This document shows positions 1 to 5,997 of a DNA stretch of 13,076 nt, piece by piece (positions within the stretch are counted from its first letter, which is position 1; every line of letters starts with the position of its first letter). The stretch comes from CAYHIN01 sp964356705. Lineage in GTDB: Bacteria; Patescibacteriota; Microgenomatia; CAZETR01; Amesbacteraceae. The DNA is taken from assembly GCA_964356705.1 (NCBI GenBank), contig CAYHIN010000020.1, positions 1-13,076 of the forward strand, in the 5' to 3' direction. Under the pieces are notes generated by a model that did not search any database, was not told the origin of the DNA, and worked only from the letters and a program-made list of their open reading frames with translations. Both the position numbers and the translations under genes were made by a program.

Positions 1-447
1 GAAGTGGGGAATATATTTGATCTGGGGCTGAAATATACTAAAGCCTTTGACCTGACGTATATTGATATAGATGGAGCGAGAAAGTACCCGTTTATGGGGT
101 GTTATGGGATTGGGGTGAGTAGAACTATGGGTGTATTGGTCGAGAAGTTTCATGACGAAAGGGGAATCATGTGGCCCAGAGAAGTGGCGCCATTTCAAGT
201 CCACTTTGTGAACTTGAGAGTGGGGGGCGATACTATATACAAGAAGCTGGTCGAAGCAGGTGTGGACGTACTGTGGGATGACACAGATCGCTCGGCAGGG
301 CAGAAACTGGCTGATGCTGACCTGATTGGGATTCCCGTGAGATTGGTCGTGTCTGAAAAAACCGGAGAGAAGGTGGAGTGGAAAGAGAGAACTGGTGACA
401 AAACAGAGCTGCTGAGTTTGGAAGAGGTGACAAATAGGCTTAAGTAG
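1..447 (+). CDS. proS: Prolyl-tRNA synthetase, C-terminal part (5' end outside window)
   Basis: Class II aminoacyl-tRNA synthetase that charges tRNA-Pro with proline in the cytoplasm. The open frame runs from the first base, and the EVGNIF start is internal to the protein, so the gene is cut by the window edge. 148 residues are visible. Class II motif 3 is seen at about residues 32-44 (GCYGIGVSR, with the ATP-binding Arg at 41), followed by WPREVAPFQVH, which marks the entry to the HGTP anticodon-binding domain (about 62-148). DDTDRSAGQKLADADLIGIP is typical of that domain. The protein ends shortly after EWKER, as in bacterial-type ProRS that lacks the extra zinc-binding C-terminal domain of archaeal-type enzymes. 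The last 108 bases (340-447) are the parent of two degenerate copies downstream. The -35 box of the next gene lies inside the final codons. Identification is firm. Confidence 0.96.
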   Translation, partial: EVGNIFDLGLKYTKAFDLTYIDIDGARKYPFMGCYGIGVSRTMGVLVEKFHDERGIMWPREVAPFQVHFVNLRVGGDTIYKKLVEAGVDVLWDDTDRSAGQKLADADLIGIPVRLVVSEKTGEKVEWKERTGDKTELLSLEEVTNRLK

Positions 448-455
448 CCTATAAT
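427..455 (+). promoter_or_regulatory. Promoter of the lipoprotein gene at 462
   Basis: GTGACA (427-432), 17 bases, TATAAT (450-455). The -35 box lies within the last codons of proS and the -10 box begins three bases after its stop. Six bases separate the -10 box from the ATG at 462, so transcription should start at or next to the ATG. The mRNA would be leaderless, and no Shine-Dalgarno sequence is present. Confidence 0.75.
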
Positions 456-461
456 GTATAA

Positions 462-998
462 ATGAGTAGAATTTCAGCCTTGGTTGGGTTGCGGTTGCTT
501 GCAGTTGGATTTACTTTGGTTGGTTGTGCTGGTGGCCCTGTGGAGGGAAATGCCTCAGTCACGTTCGATACCATACCTGCAGGGACTAAGCCGATTGTGG
601 TGGCTGGAGAGAATGCGACGTTTGTAGGGTTTGCTGATCCGAAGGAATATGGACAACATGAATATGTCGGTCAAGTTTTTGCTCCATGCCCTGAGAAAGC
701 GGTTGATTATTCTGTCTCGACAGGGTTTGATGGATTGGCTTTTGCGGATGAAAAGTGCCATTTGACAGACGAGTCTCGAAGCACAGAAGCAGGGCTTGAA
801 CTTCGTGTTGACAGCATCCATAAGATATTAGCTTCAGTGTGGATTTTGGATGGTGATCCATATTGTACGGCAGAGATTCACGATTCTTCTAGGGATTTGG
901 GTGAGAATCCCACTCGCGTTTCTATTGACTGCAATCAGCTAGAACAGATGGTGATAGAAGAATATGTGTGGGATCTCAACCCTGGGGGTAGGAAATGA
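462..998 (+). CDS. Predicted lipoprotein of unknown function
   Basis: I do not recognise the family. The 178-residue product begins with a type II signal peptide: Ser-Arg-containing n-region, hydrophobic core (about 6-20) and an LVGC lipobox at 19-22, so Cys22 should be lipidated and the protein anchored on the outer face of the membrane. The mature part is mostly polar with predicted beta character. It has four further cysteines (76, 99, 135, 157), enough for two disulfides in an exported protein. The start at 462 is set by the promoter six bases upstream; there is no ribosome binding site. It sits between proS and a degenerate copy of the proS tail (1012-1119), which suggests it arrived by an insertion at the proS 3' end. 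No enzymatic motif is visible. The lipoprotein call is good; function is unknown. Confidence 0.8.
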   Translation: MSRISALVGLRLLAVGFTLVGCAGGPVEGNASVTFDTIPAGTKPIVVAGENATFVGFADPKEYGQHEYVGQVFAPCPEKAVDYSVSTGFDGLAFADEKCHLTDESRSTEAGLELRVDSIHKILASVWILDGDPYCTAEIHDSSRDLGENPTRVSIDCNQLEQMVIEEYVWDLNPGGRK

Positions 999-1008
999 TG
1001 ATATGTAG

Positions 1009-1119
1009 ATGAGGCTGGTCGTGTCTGAGAAGATGGGAGATAAGATAGAGTGGAAAGAGAGAGGGAGTGAGAAAACTGAGTTGTTGGGTGTGGAAGAAAT
1101 GATTAAGAAGTTGAAATAG
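1009..1119 (+). pseudogene. Degenerate copy of the proS 3' tail
   Basis: Read in frame, 1012-1119 gives a peptide matching the last 35 residues of the upstream ProRS: RLVVSEK, GxK, EWKER, KTELL, EE and a final LK-stop all line up. By hand count 23 of 35 residues and 80 of 108 bases agree with 340-447, without gaps. Most changes are third-position or conservative, so the two copies seem to have diverged while both were part of working proS genes. Homology stops at the Arg codon. The preceding codons (TAG then ATG) are unrelated to ProRS, so this is a leftover fragment, though the ATG at 1009 could in principle start a 36-residue peptide. The -35 box of the next gene (TTGAAA) lies within its last two codons. 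Confidence 0.8.
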
Positions 1120-1139
1120 TTCACCCTATGGGTTATAAT
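1111..1139 (+). promoter_or_regulatory. Promoter of the membrane-protein gene at 1150
   Basis: TTGAAA (1111-1116), 17 bases, TATAAT (1134-1139). The -35 hexamer is formed by the last two codons of the degenerate proS tail. The -10 box overlaps the ATG at 1138, so that ATG cannot be in the transcript. This points to the in-frame ATG at 1150, ten bases after the -10 box, with a leader of zero to a few bases. Confidence 0.75.
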
Positions 1140-1149
1140 GACCTATAGT

Positions 1150-2874
1150 ATGCCAAGACCAATTACGCCAGAGACTTCAGCTGATGGAATCAGATCCGGT
1201 GTTCATCCCATGACTAATGCACATATCTATGTGCAGGGTCAGCCAAATCAACATGTGTCAGACGTAGAACAAATAGTCTTGGGGGAGCTGATCAAAAATG
1301 ACGATGTGATTTATTCCCAGTCTGAAGTGTGGATGTTAAAGACGTTTGTACAAGCTCGCCGATTGCTCAGGGTTGGGTGGAGATACGGGTTGAGTTTGGG
1401 AACAGTTGGAGCACTTGTTGCTGCCACTTATATATATCGAGAACCTCTGGCCGATGCTGCTCTTGAAACTTGGGAGAATGTGACTAGGAAAGCGGAGCCC
1501 GCGGTCGAGCTAGATGAGGCTCGTCAGGAGCTTTTGCGATGGTCTCAGATAGAGGGAACTTTGGTATATGGAGTGGAAAAGGGTGGACATGTGGTGGAAG
1601 ATTATGAACTTAGTTTTCCAGTCCACACTCTGAGGTTAAAACTCCAGGGTGCGAGTGATGGAGACGTAACGTTTTTTGCTGATAAAAGATATTTTCGTGA
1701 TGTGCCGGACGGGAGATCGCTTTTGGGTATTAAGGTGGGTGAGGAGTTGATCCGATTTGGGGATGACAATGTGGCGGTAAGCGATGCTGGACCTAGTATT
1801 GGTTTTGACCAGATGATGCTGATGAGCGTTTCTGATGCGAAATTGTCGGCTCTGGCATCGGTTGTGACAGATGTAGAACTGCGGATTCCAGACTATAGCG
1901 AGCTGTATGCAGTATTTCCTGGGGGAGTGATAAAGCGGATTTCGGTTGAGGATCTAAATTCGGGTGTGGCTGAGCGGGGACTTATGATTGTGGATGCCAA
2001 AGGAGACGTGGTGGGAATGACAGGTTTTGAAAGTCCTGAAGTGTTTTGGTTTGGGGGAGAGCACGAAGAGGTTCTTAGGACTTTGGCGTCTGCCAATTGG
2101 AAAATATTACATGGTGATGAGCAACCGGTTGTTTCGACGCCTGTACCCGAGGTACTACCCACTGAGACTTCAGTACCGCTGCCCACTGAGACTCCGGTGC
2201 CAGCTATTATGGAAGTTGTGAGTTCTGAGGAGTTGCAGAGAAGACTAAATGAGGCACTGGCCGTGATTAATAAGTCTGTGGTTACAGTGAGATATGGCTA
2301 TTTCGATCGGGGAACTGGAGTGGAATCAGGTGAGCTGTCTGCTGCTAGAACGATCGCTACACTTATTGTGAATGTGGCAGGGGCTCAGGAGGAGATGGTG
2401 ACGTTTTTGGGGGTCCAAGATTGGCCGATGCATTCGGATGAACATATATTTGATGGTTTGGAAATACGGCAGGGAGAGACTGAGATTATAGTGCCTGGCG
2501 AGTATATGAGATGTGGGGGTATCGCTGGGAGGATTGATGTATGCAATATAGATACTGGAAGACTTGGTGAGTATAATGCGGAGAGTTTGAAAGGCGTTGC
2601 TTCTATGGGCATTTCTTTCGGGGGTGCGGATATGAGTCAAGGAGCGATTTTTCTTGATAGTCCGGGAAATACGTATTTCACAGACAGACTTGGTGATACT
2701 GTGACTTTTGGTGACAGGCAACTGATATTTTCGGTGAAGGATAAGACACTGGTGGGATTTGCGTTTGGTGGATATGTGCATTTGTTTACTCCGGATGATT
2801 TCTATCAATTTGCTCAGGTTGTGAACTCTACTGCCGTGGGATTGGGATTGGAAGTACCATATCCGACAGATTGA
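1150..2874 (+). CDS. Single-pass membrane protein with two extracytoplasmic domains and a Pro/Thr linker, unknown function
   Basis: I do not recognise the family. The start at 1150 (574 residues) is preferred to the ATG at 1138 because the -10 box overlaps the latter. Layout: a polar N-terminal region of about 75 residues ending in basic ARRLLRVGWR; one membrane segment at about 79-96 (GTVGALVAATYIY core); a first beta-rich domain to about 320; a Pro/Thr/Glu linker at about 324-355 with the repeat PTET(S/P)VP; and a second beta-rich domain to the end. The basic flank suggests an N-in, C-out topology. Both outer domains end with a similar pattern (a hydrophobic strand, D-x-K, VVG or LVG, then aromatic-rich FGG), so they may be related. 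That layout recalls the end of trypsin-like folds, but no convincing catalytic triad is visible. A degenerate proS tail follows at 2892-2942. Confidence 0.75.
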   Translation: MPRPITPETSADGIRSGVHPMTNAHIYVQGQPNQHVSDVEQIVLGELIKNDDVIYSQSEVWMLKTFVQARRLLRVGWRYGLSLGTVGALVAATYIYREPLADAALETWENVTRKAEPAVELDEARQELLRWSQIEGTLVYGVEKGGHVVEDYELSFPVHTLRLKLQGASDGDVTFFADKRYFRDVPDGRSLLGIKVGEELIRFGDDNVAVSDAGPSIGFDQMMLMSVSDAKLSALASVVTDVELRIPDYSELYAVFPGGVIKRISVEDLNSGVAERGLMIVDAKGDVVGMTGFESPEVFWFGGEHEEVLRTLASANWKILHGDEQPVVSTPVPEVLPTETSVPLPTETPVPAIMEVVSSEELQRRLNEALAVINKSVVTVRYGYFDRGTGVESGELSAARTIATLIVNVAGAQEEMVTFLGVQDWPMHSDEHIFDGLEIRQGETEIIVPGEYMRCGGIAGRIDVCNIDTGRLGEYNAESLKGVASMGISFGGADMSQGAIFLDSPGNTYFTDRLGDTVTFGDRQLIFSVKDKTLVGFAFGGYVHLFTPDDFYQFAQVVNSTAVGLGLEVPYPTD

Positions 2875-2891
2875 CATTGTTTGGGGTGTTG

Positions 2892-2942
2892 GGTGAGACA
2901 GAGATCTTGAGCGTGGAAGAGGTTGTTGAGAGGATGAAGTGA
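2892..2942 (+). pseudogene. Second, shorter degenerate copy of the proS 3' tail
   Basis: In frame this reads GETEILSVEEVVERMK followed by TGA, matching the ProRS C-terminus GDKTELLSLEEVTNRLK. With a one-codon gap, 9 of the last 15 residues are identical and most others are conservative (I/L, V/L, M/L). It lies 17 bases after the stop of the membrane-protein gene and just before the operator and promoter of the PaaX-like gene, the same position relative to its neighbours as the copy at 1012-1119. The match is short, so the assignment rests partly on this repeated placement. Confidence 0.65.
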
Positions 2943-2968
2943 TGGGCATGAATAGGTATGAAATATTA

Positions 2969-2997
2969 TTTACATTTTGCCACGGTCGTATTAGGAT
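2969..2997 (+). promoter_or_regulatory. Promoter of the PaaX-like gene, overlapping operator copy 1
   Basis: TTTACA (2969-2974), 17 bases, TAGGAT (2992-2997). The -35 box lies in the left operator arm and the -10 box overlaps the right arm. The ATG at 3004 begins six bases after the -10 box, the same distance as in other genes here, giving a leaderless mRNA. The -10 box is a weak match. Confidence 0.55.
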
Positions 2998-3001
2998 GTA
3001 A
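2970..3001. promoter_or_regulatory. Symmetric 32-bp operator, copy 1 (upstream of the PaaX-like gene)
   Basis: TTACAT at 2970-2975, six bases, ACGGTCGT at 2982-2989, six bases, ATGTAA at 2996-3001. The outer arms are perfect inverted repeats, and the centre is ACG-GT-CGT, itself a dyad on the same axis. The arm-to-centre spacings are equal. The same site occurs at 3559-3590. It covers the proposed -35 and -10 boxes of the regulator gene and ends two bases before its ATG, so a bound protein would block transcription. The natural ligand is the regulator encoded next to it; that is inference. Confidence 0.8.
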
Positions 3002-3003
3002 GG

Positions 3004-3555
3004 ATGGGGAAGAGAATTATTGGAGCGAAAAATTTGTTGAGGTTTTTAGGAGATTTAGGAGATGATTTTTTGTTTTTGGATAGATATGGAGCTTGGAAAC
3101 TGTCTCGTTATGGATCTAAAACGCTTAATAATTGGGAAGATTATTTCCCGTCCCATGTTGAACGCTCTCTGGGGTCTCTTTTACGGGAAGGATGTGTGGA
3201 AAGGATCGAAACCCCTGAAGGTGTAAAGGTTGTGATTACTGACAAAGGAAAAAGACAGGTCTTGTTGTTTGATCTTGAAAAGTTAAGACCGAAACAGGAA
3301 AATTGGGATGGGAAGTGGCGTGTAATATTTTTTGATGTGGAGGAGATCAAGAGGAAAAAACGTGATGATTTGAGGATGTATTTGAAAAAAATGGGATGGC
3401 AAAAGATGCAGGAGAGTGTATATGTTAACCCATTCGATTGCGAGCAGGAGTTGAAGTATATAAGGGAAATACTAGATATACCCGATGGGGTGAAAATGGG
3501 AGTTTTGGAGAAGATTGAGAATGAGGGAGAATTGAGAGAGATGTTTGGGGTGTAG
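3004..3555 (+). CDS. PaaX-family-like transcriptional regulator (winged helix plus Cas2-like domain)
   Basis: Probable DNA-binding repressor. Residues 1-95 form a winged-helix-like region with a helix-rich start, a recognition-helix-like stretch around HVERSLGSLLREG, and a wing with VKVVITDKGKR. From about 100 comes NWDGKWRVIFFDVEE, then RDDLRMYLKKMGW and QESVYVNPFDCE. This is the ferredoxin-like central domain that PaaX shares with Cas2, with the Asp at the end of the first strand (D111). At 183 residues it is shorter than classical PaaX (about 300), lacking the C-terminal domain; such short forms are familiar from Patescibacteria. No CRISPR array or cas1 is near, so a Cas2 role is unlikely. 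Two identical-pattern palindromes flank the gene (2970-3001, 3559-3590), which argues for autoregulation and control of the downstream phosphatase. The phenylacetate pathway controlled by classical PaaX is not seen here, so the inducer is unknown. Confidence 0.82.
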   Translation: MGKRIIGAKNLLRFLGDLGDDFLFLDRYGAWKLSRYGSKTLNNWEDYFPSHVERSLGSLLREGCVERIETPEGVKVVITDKGKRQVLLFDLEKLRPKQENWDGKWRVIFFDVEEIKRKKRDDLRMYLKKMGWQKMQESVYVNPFDCEQELKYIREILDIPDGVKMGVLEKIENEGELREMFGV

Positions 3556-3558
3556 TAT

Positions 3559-3590
3559 TTACATACTGATACGGTCGTGGGGATATGTAA
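3559..3590. promoter_or_regulatory. Symmetric 32-bp operator, copy 2 (upstream of the HAD gene)
   Basis: TTACAT at 3559-3564, six bases, ACGGTCGT at 3571-3578, six bases, ATGTAA at 3585-3590: the same arms, centre and spacing as at 2970-3001, while the two N6 spacers differ. Conservation only at the symmetric positions is what a protein-binding site would show. Including flanks, TATTTACAT and ATGTAAGG are shared. It begins just after the stop of the PaaX-like gene and covers the region where a -35 box for the HAD gene would fall, ending nine bases before its extended -10 box. Confidence 0.8.
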
Positions 3591-3598
3591 GGGGGAGA

Positions 3599-3607
3599 TG
3601 TTACAAT
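3599..3607 (+). promoter_or_regulatory. Extended -10 promoter of the HAD gene
   Basis: TG-T-TACAAT: an extended -10 element with the hexamer at 3602-3607, six bases before the ATG at 3614. There is no good -35 box; the place where it would lie (about 3579-3584) is inside operator copy 2. The mRNA is predicted to be leaderless. Confidence 0.6.
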
Positions 3608-3613
3608 TTTTGA

Positions 3614-4279
3614 ATGTCCGATGAGGGAAAGTCGATTGCTTTATTTGATTTTGATAACGTGGTTTGGAACGGGCATTCGTTTTTTCCGGTTGCGAAGTGG
3701 CTTGTGGATGAGAAGGTAATTGGTCAGAAGGTGTGGGATGACATCCAGGCTGTGATGAAAAGATATAAAGCTAAAGAGCAGGATTATGCGCAGACGGTAA
3801 AGGATTTGTTTGTTGTGTTTGGCCAAGGATTAACTGATCTTAGCTATGACGTGGTCCAGGCTAAAGTCCAGGAATATTTTGAGAAAGTACTTCCTAAACT
3901 CAAAGAAGCGCATGAAGTGTGGCTGGTGACTAATAATTCGCAAATGGTAGGACAATCGATCCAAAATATTTTCGGATTAGACGGCTATGTGAGCTCGGAA
4001 TTGGAAGTGATAGATGGCAAGTTTACGGGTAAAACAGTAAATACGTTTGCGGAAGGTAAGGGTAACATTGCTGAGTTTGTAGGGAGGTATGGAGGGGAAA
4101 CGATAGCTGTAGGAGATTCAAAGAATGACGTTGAGATGTTAAGACTAGTGAAGCACCCCGTTTGCTTTAAGCCGGACGATGAGTTGCTGGCTATCGCGTT
4201 GAAAAATAGGTGGTTGGTAGTACAGCCTGAGGATGCGGAAGAGAAGATAAGGAGTCTTGCAAGGGGTTTTGGTGTATAA
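3614..4279 (+). CDS. HAD-superfamily phosphatase (HAD-IB / SerB-like)
   Basis: Predicted Mg-dependent phosphohydrolase, 221 residues, cytoplasmic (no signal or membrane segment). All four HAD motifs are visible: motif I DFDNV with nucleophile Asp12 and acid/base Asp14; motif II VTNNS with Thr106; motif III Lys149 in EGKGN; motif IV GDSKND with Asp168 and Asp172. The helical insert between motif I and II (about 20-90) fits a type C1 cap, as in phosphoserine phosphatase relatives. The motif I residue after the second Asp is Asn-Val rather than Gly-Thr, a common variant. The substrate cannot be told. It is preceded by operator copy 2, so it is the best candidate target of the PaaX-like regulator. 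Its TAA stop is part of the TATAAT box of the next gene. Confidence 0.85.
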   Translation: MSDEGKSIALFDFDNVVWNGHSFFPVAKWLVDEKVIGQKVWDDIQAVMKRYKAKEQDYAQTVKDLFVVFGQGLTDLSYDVVQAKVQEYFEKVLPKLKEAHEVWLVTNNSQMVGQSIQNIFGLDGYVSSELEVIDGKFTGKTVNTFAEGKGNIAEFVGRYGGETIAVGDSKNDVEMLRLVKHPVCFKPDDELLAIALKNRWLVVQPEDAEEKIRSLARGFGV

Positions 4280-4280
4280 T
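4275..4280 (+). promoter_or_regulatory. -10 box of the gene at 4287, overlapping the HAD stop codon
   Basis: A perfect TATAAT at 4275-4280 whose TAA is the stop codon of the HAD gene. Six bases follow before the ATG at 4287, again a leaderless layout. I see no clear -35 hexamer at 16-18 bases upstream. Confidence 0.6.
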
Positions 4281-4286
4281 TCGGCT

Positions 4287-4736
4287 ATGTCTTTCAGATA
4301 CGATTCAGCTTTGACCGAGCGCTTTTTGCGCGATACTGCTGAGCTTTTGAATCCGGATGATCACGCGGTGGGCATTTCTTTGCGAAAGGGAGAATGGGAC
4401 AGAGACGTGATAGAGCTAGTAAGGGCAGTCCCTTTTGAAGAAGGAAAGGGGAGATTGAGATATAGGGTTGAATACGATGAAGAAGGAAAGCTTACGAGTA
4501 TTAGTGAGAAGTTGGATTTTTTTTCTGATCATCCAGCGACGGCGCGTGTGAGGCTTGATGTGTACAAGCCTGATGGTGGAGTGATAGTAGATTCAGGAGG
4601 AGCCGAAACGAATAGATCTAGTGAATGGTTGGCTGGAGTTGTGGCTGGAGTTGTTGGAGGATTGAGAGAATCAGCAACTAGAGCTGGTGCAGTAGATGTG
4701 TTGGCTCGGAATGATGAGCAACTGATTTTTGAATAA
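4287..4736 (+). CDS. Hypothetical protein, 149 residues
   Basis: Not recognised. The start at 4287 (MSFRYDSALTERF) is chosen over the in-frame upstream start at 4257 because a perfect -10 box ends six bases before it and because 4257 lies inside the HAD gene. The product is soluble, acidic and without cysteine. A helical N-terminus (about 6-21) is followed by alternating strands (about 28-102), with charged turns such as VEYDEEGKL and VYKPDGG. Near the end, a small-residue hydrophobic stretch at about 114-126 (WLAGVVAGVVGGL) and a helix complete it. That stretch is rather short and Gly-rich for a membrane span; it may be a helix packing against the sheet. It could be read in the same transcript as the HAD gene or from its own promoter. 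Confidence 0.7.
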   Translation: MSFRYDSALTERFLRDTAELLNPDDHAVGISLRKGEWDRDVIELVRAVPFEEGKGRLRYRVEYDEEGKLTSISEKLDFFSDHPATARVRLDVYKPDGGVIVDSGGAETNRSSEWLAGVVAGVVGGLRESATRAGAVDVLARNDEQLIFE

Positions 4737-4764
4737 GGGCGTGGGGTGTTGGGGAGTTAGCACG

Positions 4765-4770
4765 TCTAAT
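4765..4770 (+). promoter_or_regulatory. Possible -10 box of uppS
   Basis: TCTAAT at 4765-4770, five bases before the ATG at 4776. An alternative is TAAAAT (4772-4777) with TTGGGG (4749-4754) at 17 bases, which would favour the in-frame ATGs at 4782 or 4788. The choice decides whether UppS begins MRMSMTK, MSMTK or MTK. There is no Shine-Dalgarno sequence for any of them. Confidence 0.35.
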
Positions 4771-4775
4771 GTAAA

Positions 4776-5996
4776 ATGAGAATGTCTATGACCAAGAATG
4801 CAAAGATAGAACTGCCCAGCGAGACTAAAGTCCCAAACCATATAGCCATGATCCTGGATGGCAATAGAAGATGGGCACGAAGCAGAGGACTGAAACCTTG
4901 GGAAGGCCATTATGCAGGCTATGATGCAATCAATAAACTGGCAAGGTCGGCTCGAAGCATGGGTGTGCACACTTTTACTGTATGGGCGTTTTCTACTGAG
5001 AATTGGGATAGACCTCAGGTTGAGGTAGATGAGATTATGAATCTGTTTAAAAAGGCTTTAACTCAAGCTAAGAAAGAAGCAGTGGATGAGAAAGTCAGAA
5101 TGGTGCACATTGGGAGAAGAGATAGGCTTCCAGCTGACCTTGTGTTTCAAATACAAGAGCTTGAGGAACTGACAAAGGGATTTAGTGAACACACCTTTAA
5201 CTTTGCTGTAGATTATGGTGGTCATGACGAGATCTTGAGGGCAGTTAAAAGAATTGTGAATGATAAAGTCGCAAGTACTGAAATAGACGCTAAGCTATTT
5301 GAGTCTTATCTAGATACGGCTTCACAAACTTATCCCTATGTAGATTTGTTCATTCGTACTTCTGGAGAGCAAAGGACTTCGGGATTATTTCCGTGGCAAA
5401 TGGACTATGCAGAGTATTATTTTGAGCAAGAACATCTACCTGATTTTACTTCAGAAAAACTGAAAGAGGCGATACTGGATTATTCGAGAAGAAGACGGAG
5501 GTTTGGGGGTGGTGATAGTGAAGAACACTTGAAGTTTGATCCAAAGTTGGCTGCGGGACTGGAGGTAGCTTTTAGAAAGAACCTAAATAAAGAAACGGTT
5601 ATTAAATACGTAAAAGAGCAGTATGGTCTTTCCAAGCAACTGGCTATGGATGCTGGAGCACACATGTATTCGGCATTGAAGTATGGTGAGCAGAAAGAGT
5701 GGAAGAGTGCTAAGAAATCATTAACAGGGCTATATGAAGTCGTAAAACGTAATCTGGGTCTGGCTTTTGAACCCGAGTTAATTGCCAATTTTGAAGTCAA
5801 TTTGTGGAAAGATGGAGCGACAGAGGAGAAATATCGAGAGTATTTTGCTGAAAAATTCCGTGTATCTGAGTTTCAGGCGACTAAAACTGCCCATCTTGCT
5901 TATCTGGCACAAGCTGAAGTGGTGAAAAGGAACTGGGAAAAGGCTCGGGGATACATGGAGAAATATTATCAGGCATTGAAAGAACGGGTGGCATAG
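4776..5996 (+). CDS. uppS: Undecaprenyl/polyprenyl diphosphate synthase (cis-prenyltransferase) with C-terminal helical extension
   Basis: Adds isopentenyl diphosphate units in cis to an allylic primer, making the lipid carrier for envelope polymers. The catalytic domain (about 20-245) shows HIAMILDGNRRWAR with catalytic Asp28, then WAFSTENW, FAVDYGGHDEI, LFIRTSGEQRTSG, WQMDYAEYYF and RRRRFGG, all in family order. DGNRRWA, with Arg where many bacterial enzymes have Gly, resembles archaeal and eukaryotic forms. The protein is 406 residues, while typical UppS is about 250. The extra part (about 250-406) is helical, rich in Lys, Glu, Tyr and Ala, and seems to hold two weakly similar units (about 277-326 and 355-404). 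I do not recognise this extension. The next gene, a trans-prenyl synthase, starts one base after the stop, so the pair is probably co-translated. Confidence 0.93.
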   Translation: MRMSMTKNAKIELPSETKVPNHIAMILDGNRRWARSRGLKPWEGHYAGYDAINKLARSARSMGVHTFTVWAFSTENWDRPQVEVDEIMNLFKKALTQAKKEAVDEKVRMVHIGRRDRLPADLVFQIQELEELTKGFSEHTFNFAVDYGGHDEILRAVKRIVNDKVASTEIDAKLFESYLDTASQTYPYVDLFIRTSGEQRTSGLFPWQMDYAEYYFEQEHLPDFTSEKLKEAILDYSRRRRRFGGGDSEEHLKFDPKLAAGLEVAFRKNLNKETVIKYVKEQYGLSKQLAMDAGAHMYSALKYGEQKEWKSAKKSLTGLYEVVKRNLGLAFEPELIANFEVNLWKDGATEEKYREYFAEKFRVSEFQATKTAHLAYLAQAEVVKRNWEKARGYMEKYYQALKERVA

Positions 5997-5997
5997 T

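Noticed and set aside
1009..1119. A genuine 36-residue protein gene
   Set aside because: It is homologous to the ProRS C-terminus only, lacks any independent domain, and its homology starts abruptly at the second codon. A relic is the simpler reading, though expression cannot be excluded.
1138..1140. ATG at 1138 as start of the membrane-protein gene
   Set aside because: It overlaps the TATAAT box and would lie upstream of the expected transcription start; the in-frame ATG at 1150 fits better.
996..2874. Recoding of TGA as glycine, as in Gracilibacteria
   Set aside because: Reading through the TGA stops at 996-998 and 2872-2874 adds no recognisable sequence, and the recognisable genes contain no internal TGA that would need recoding.
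2326..2949. 207-codon open frame on the - strand opposite the membrane-protein gene
   Set aside because: Composition is unlike a protein (many His, Ser, Arg and Pro), no motif or start signal is present, and the + strand frame has a promoter, membrane segment and domain structure. The same holds for the other antisense frames.
3004..3555. Reading the regulator gene as a CRISPR Cas2 nuclease
   Set aside because: The Cas2-like ferredoxin region is preceded by a winged-helix domain, and there is no cas1, other cas gene or repeat array in the window. The flanking palindromes fit a regulator.
4762..4775. A third operator copy before uppS (CACGTC and AATGTAA)
   Set aside because: The centre is not ACGGTCGT, the spacing is two bases rather than six, and there is no left TTACAT arm at the right distance.
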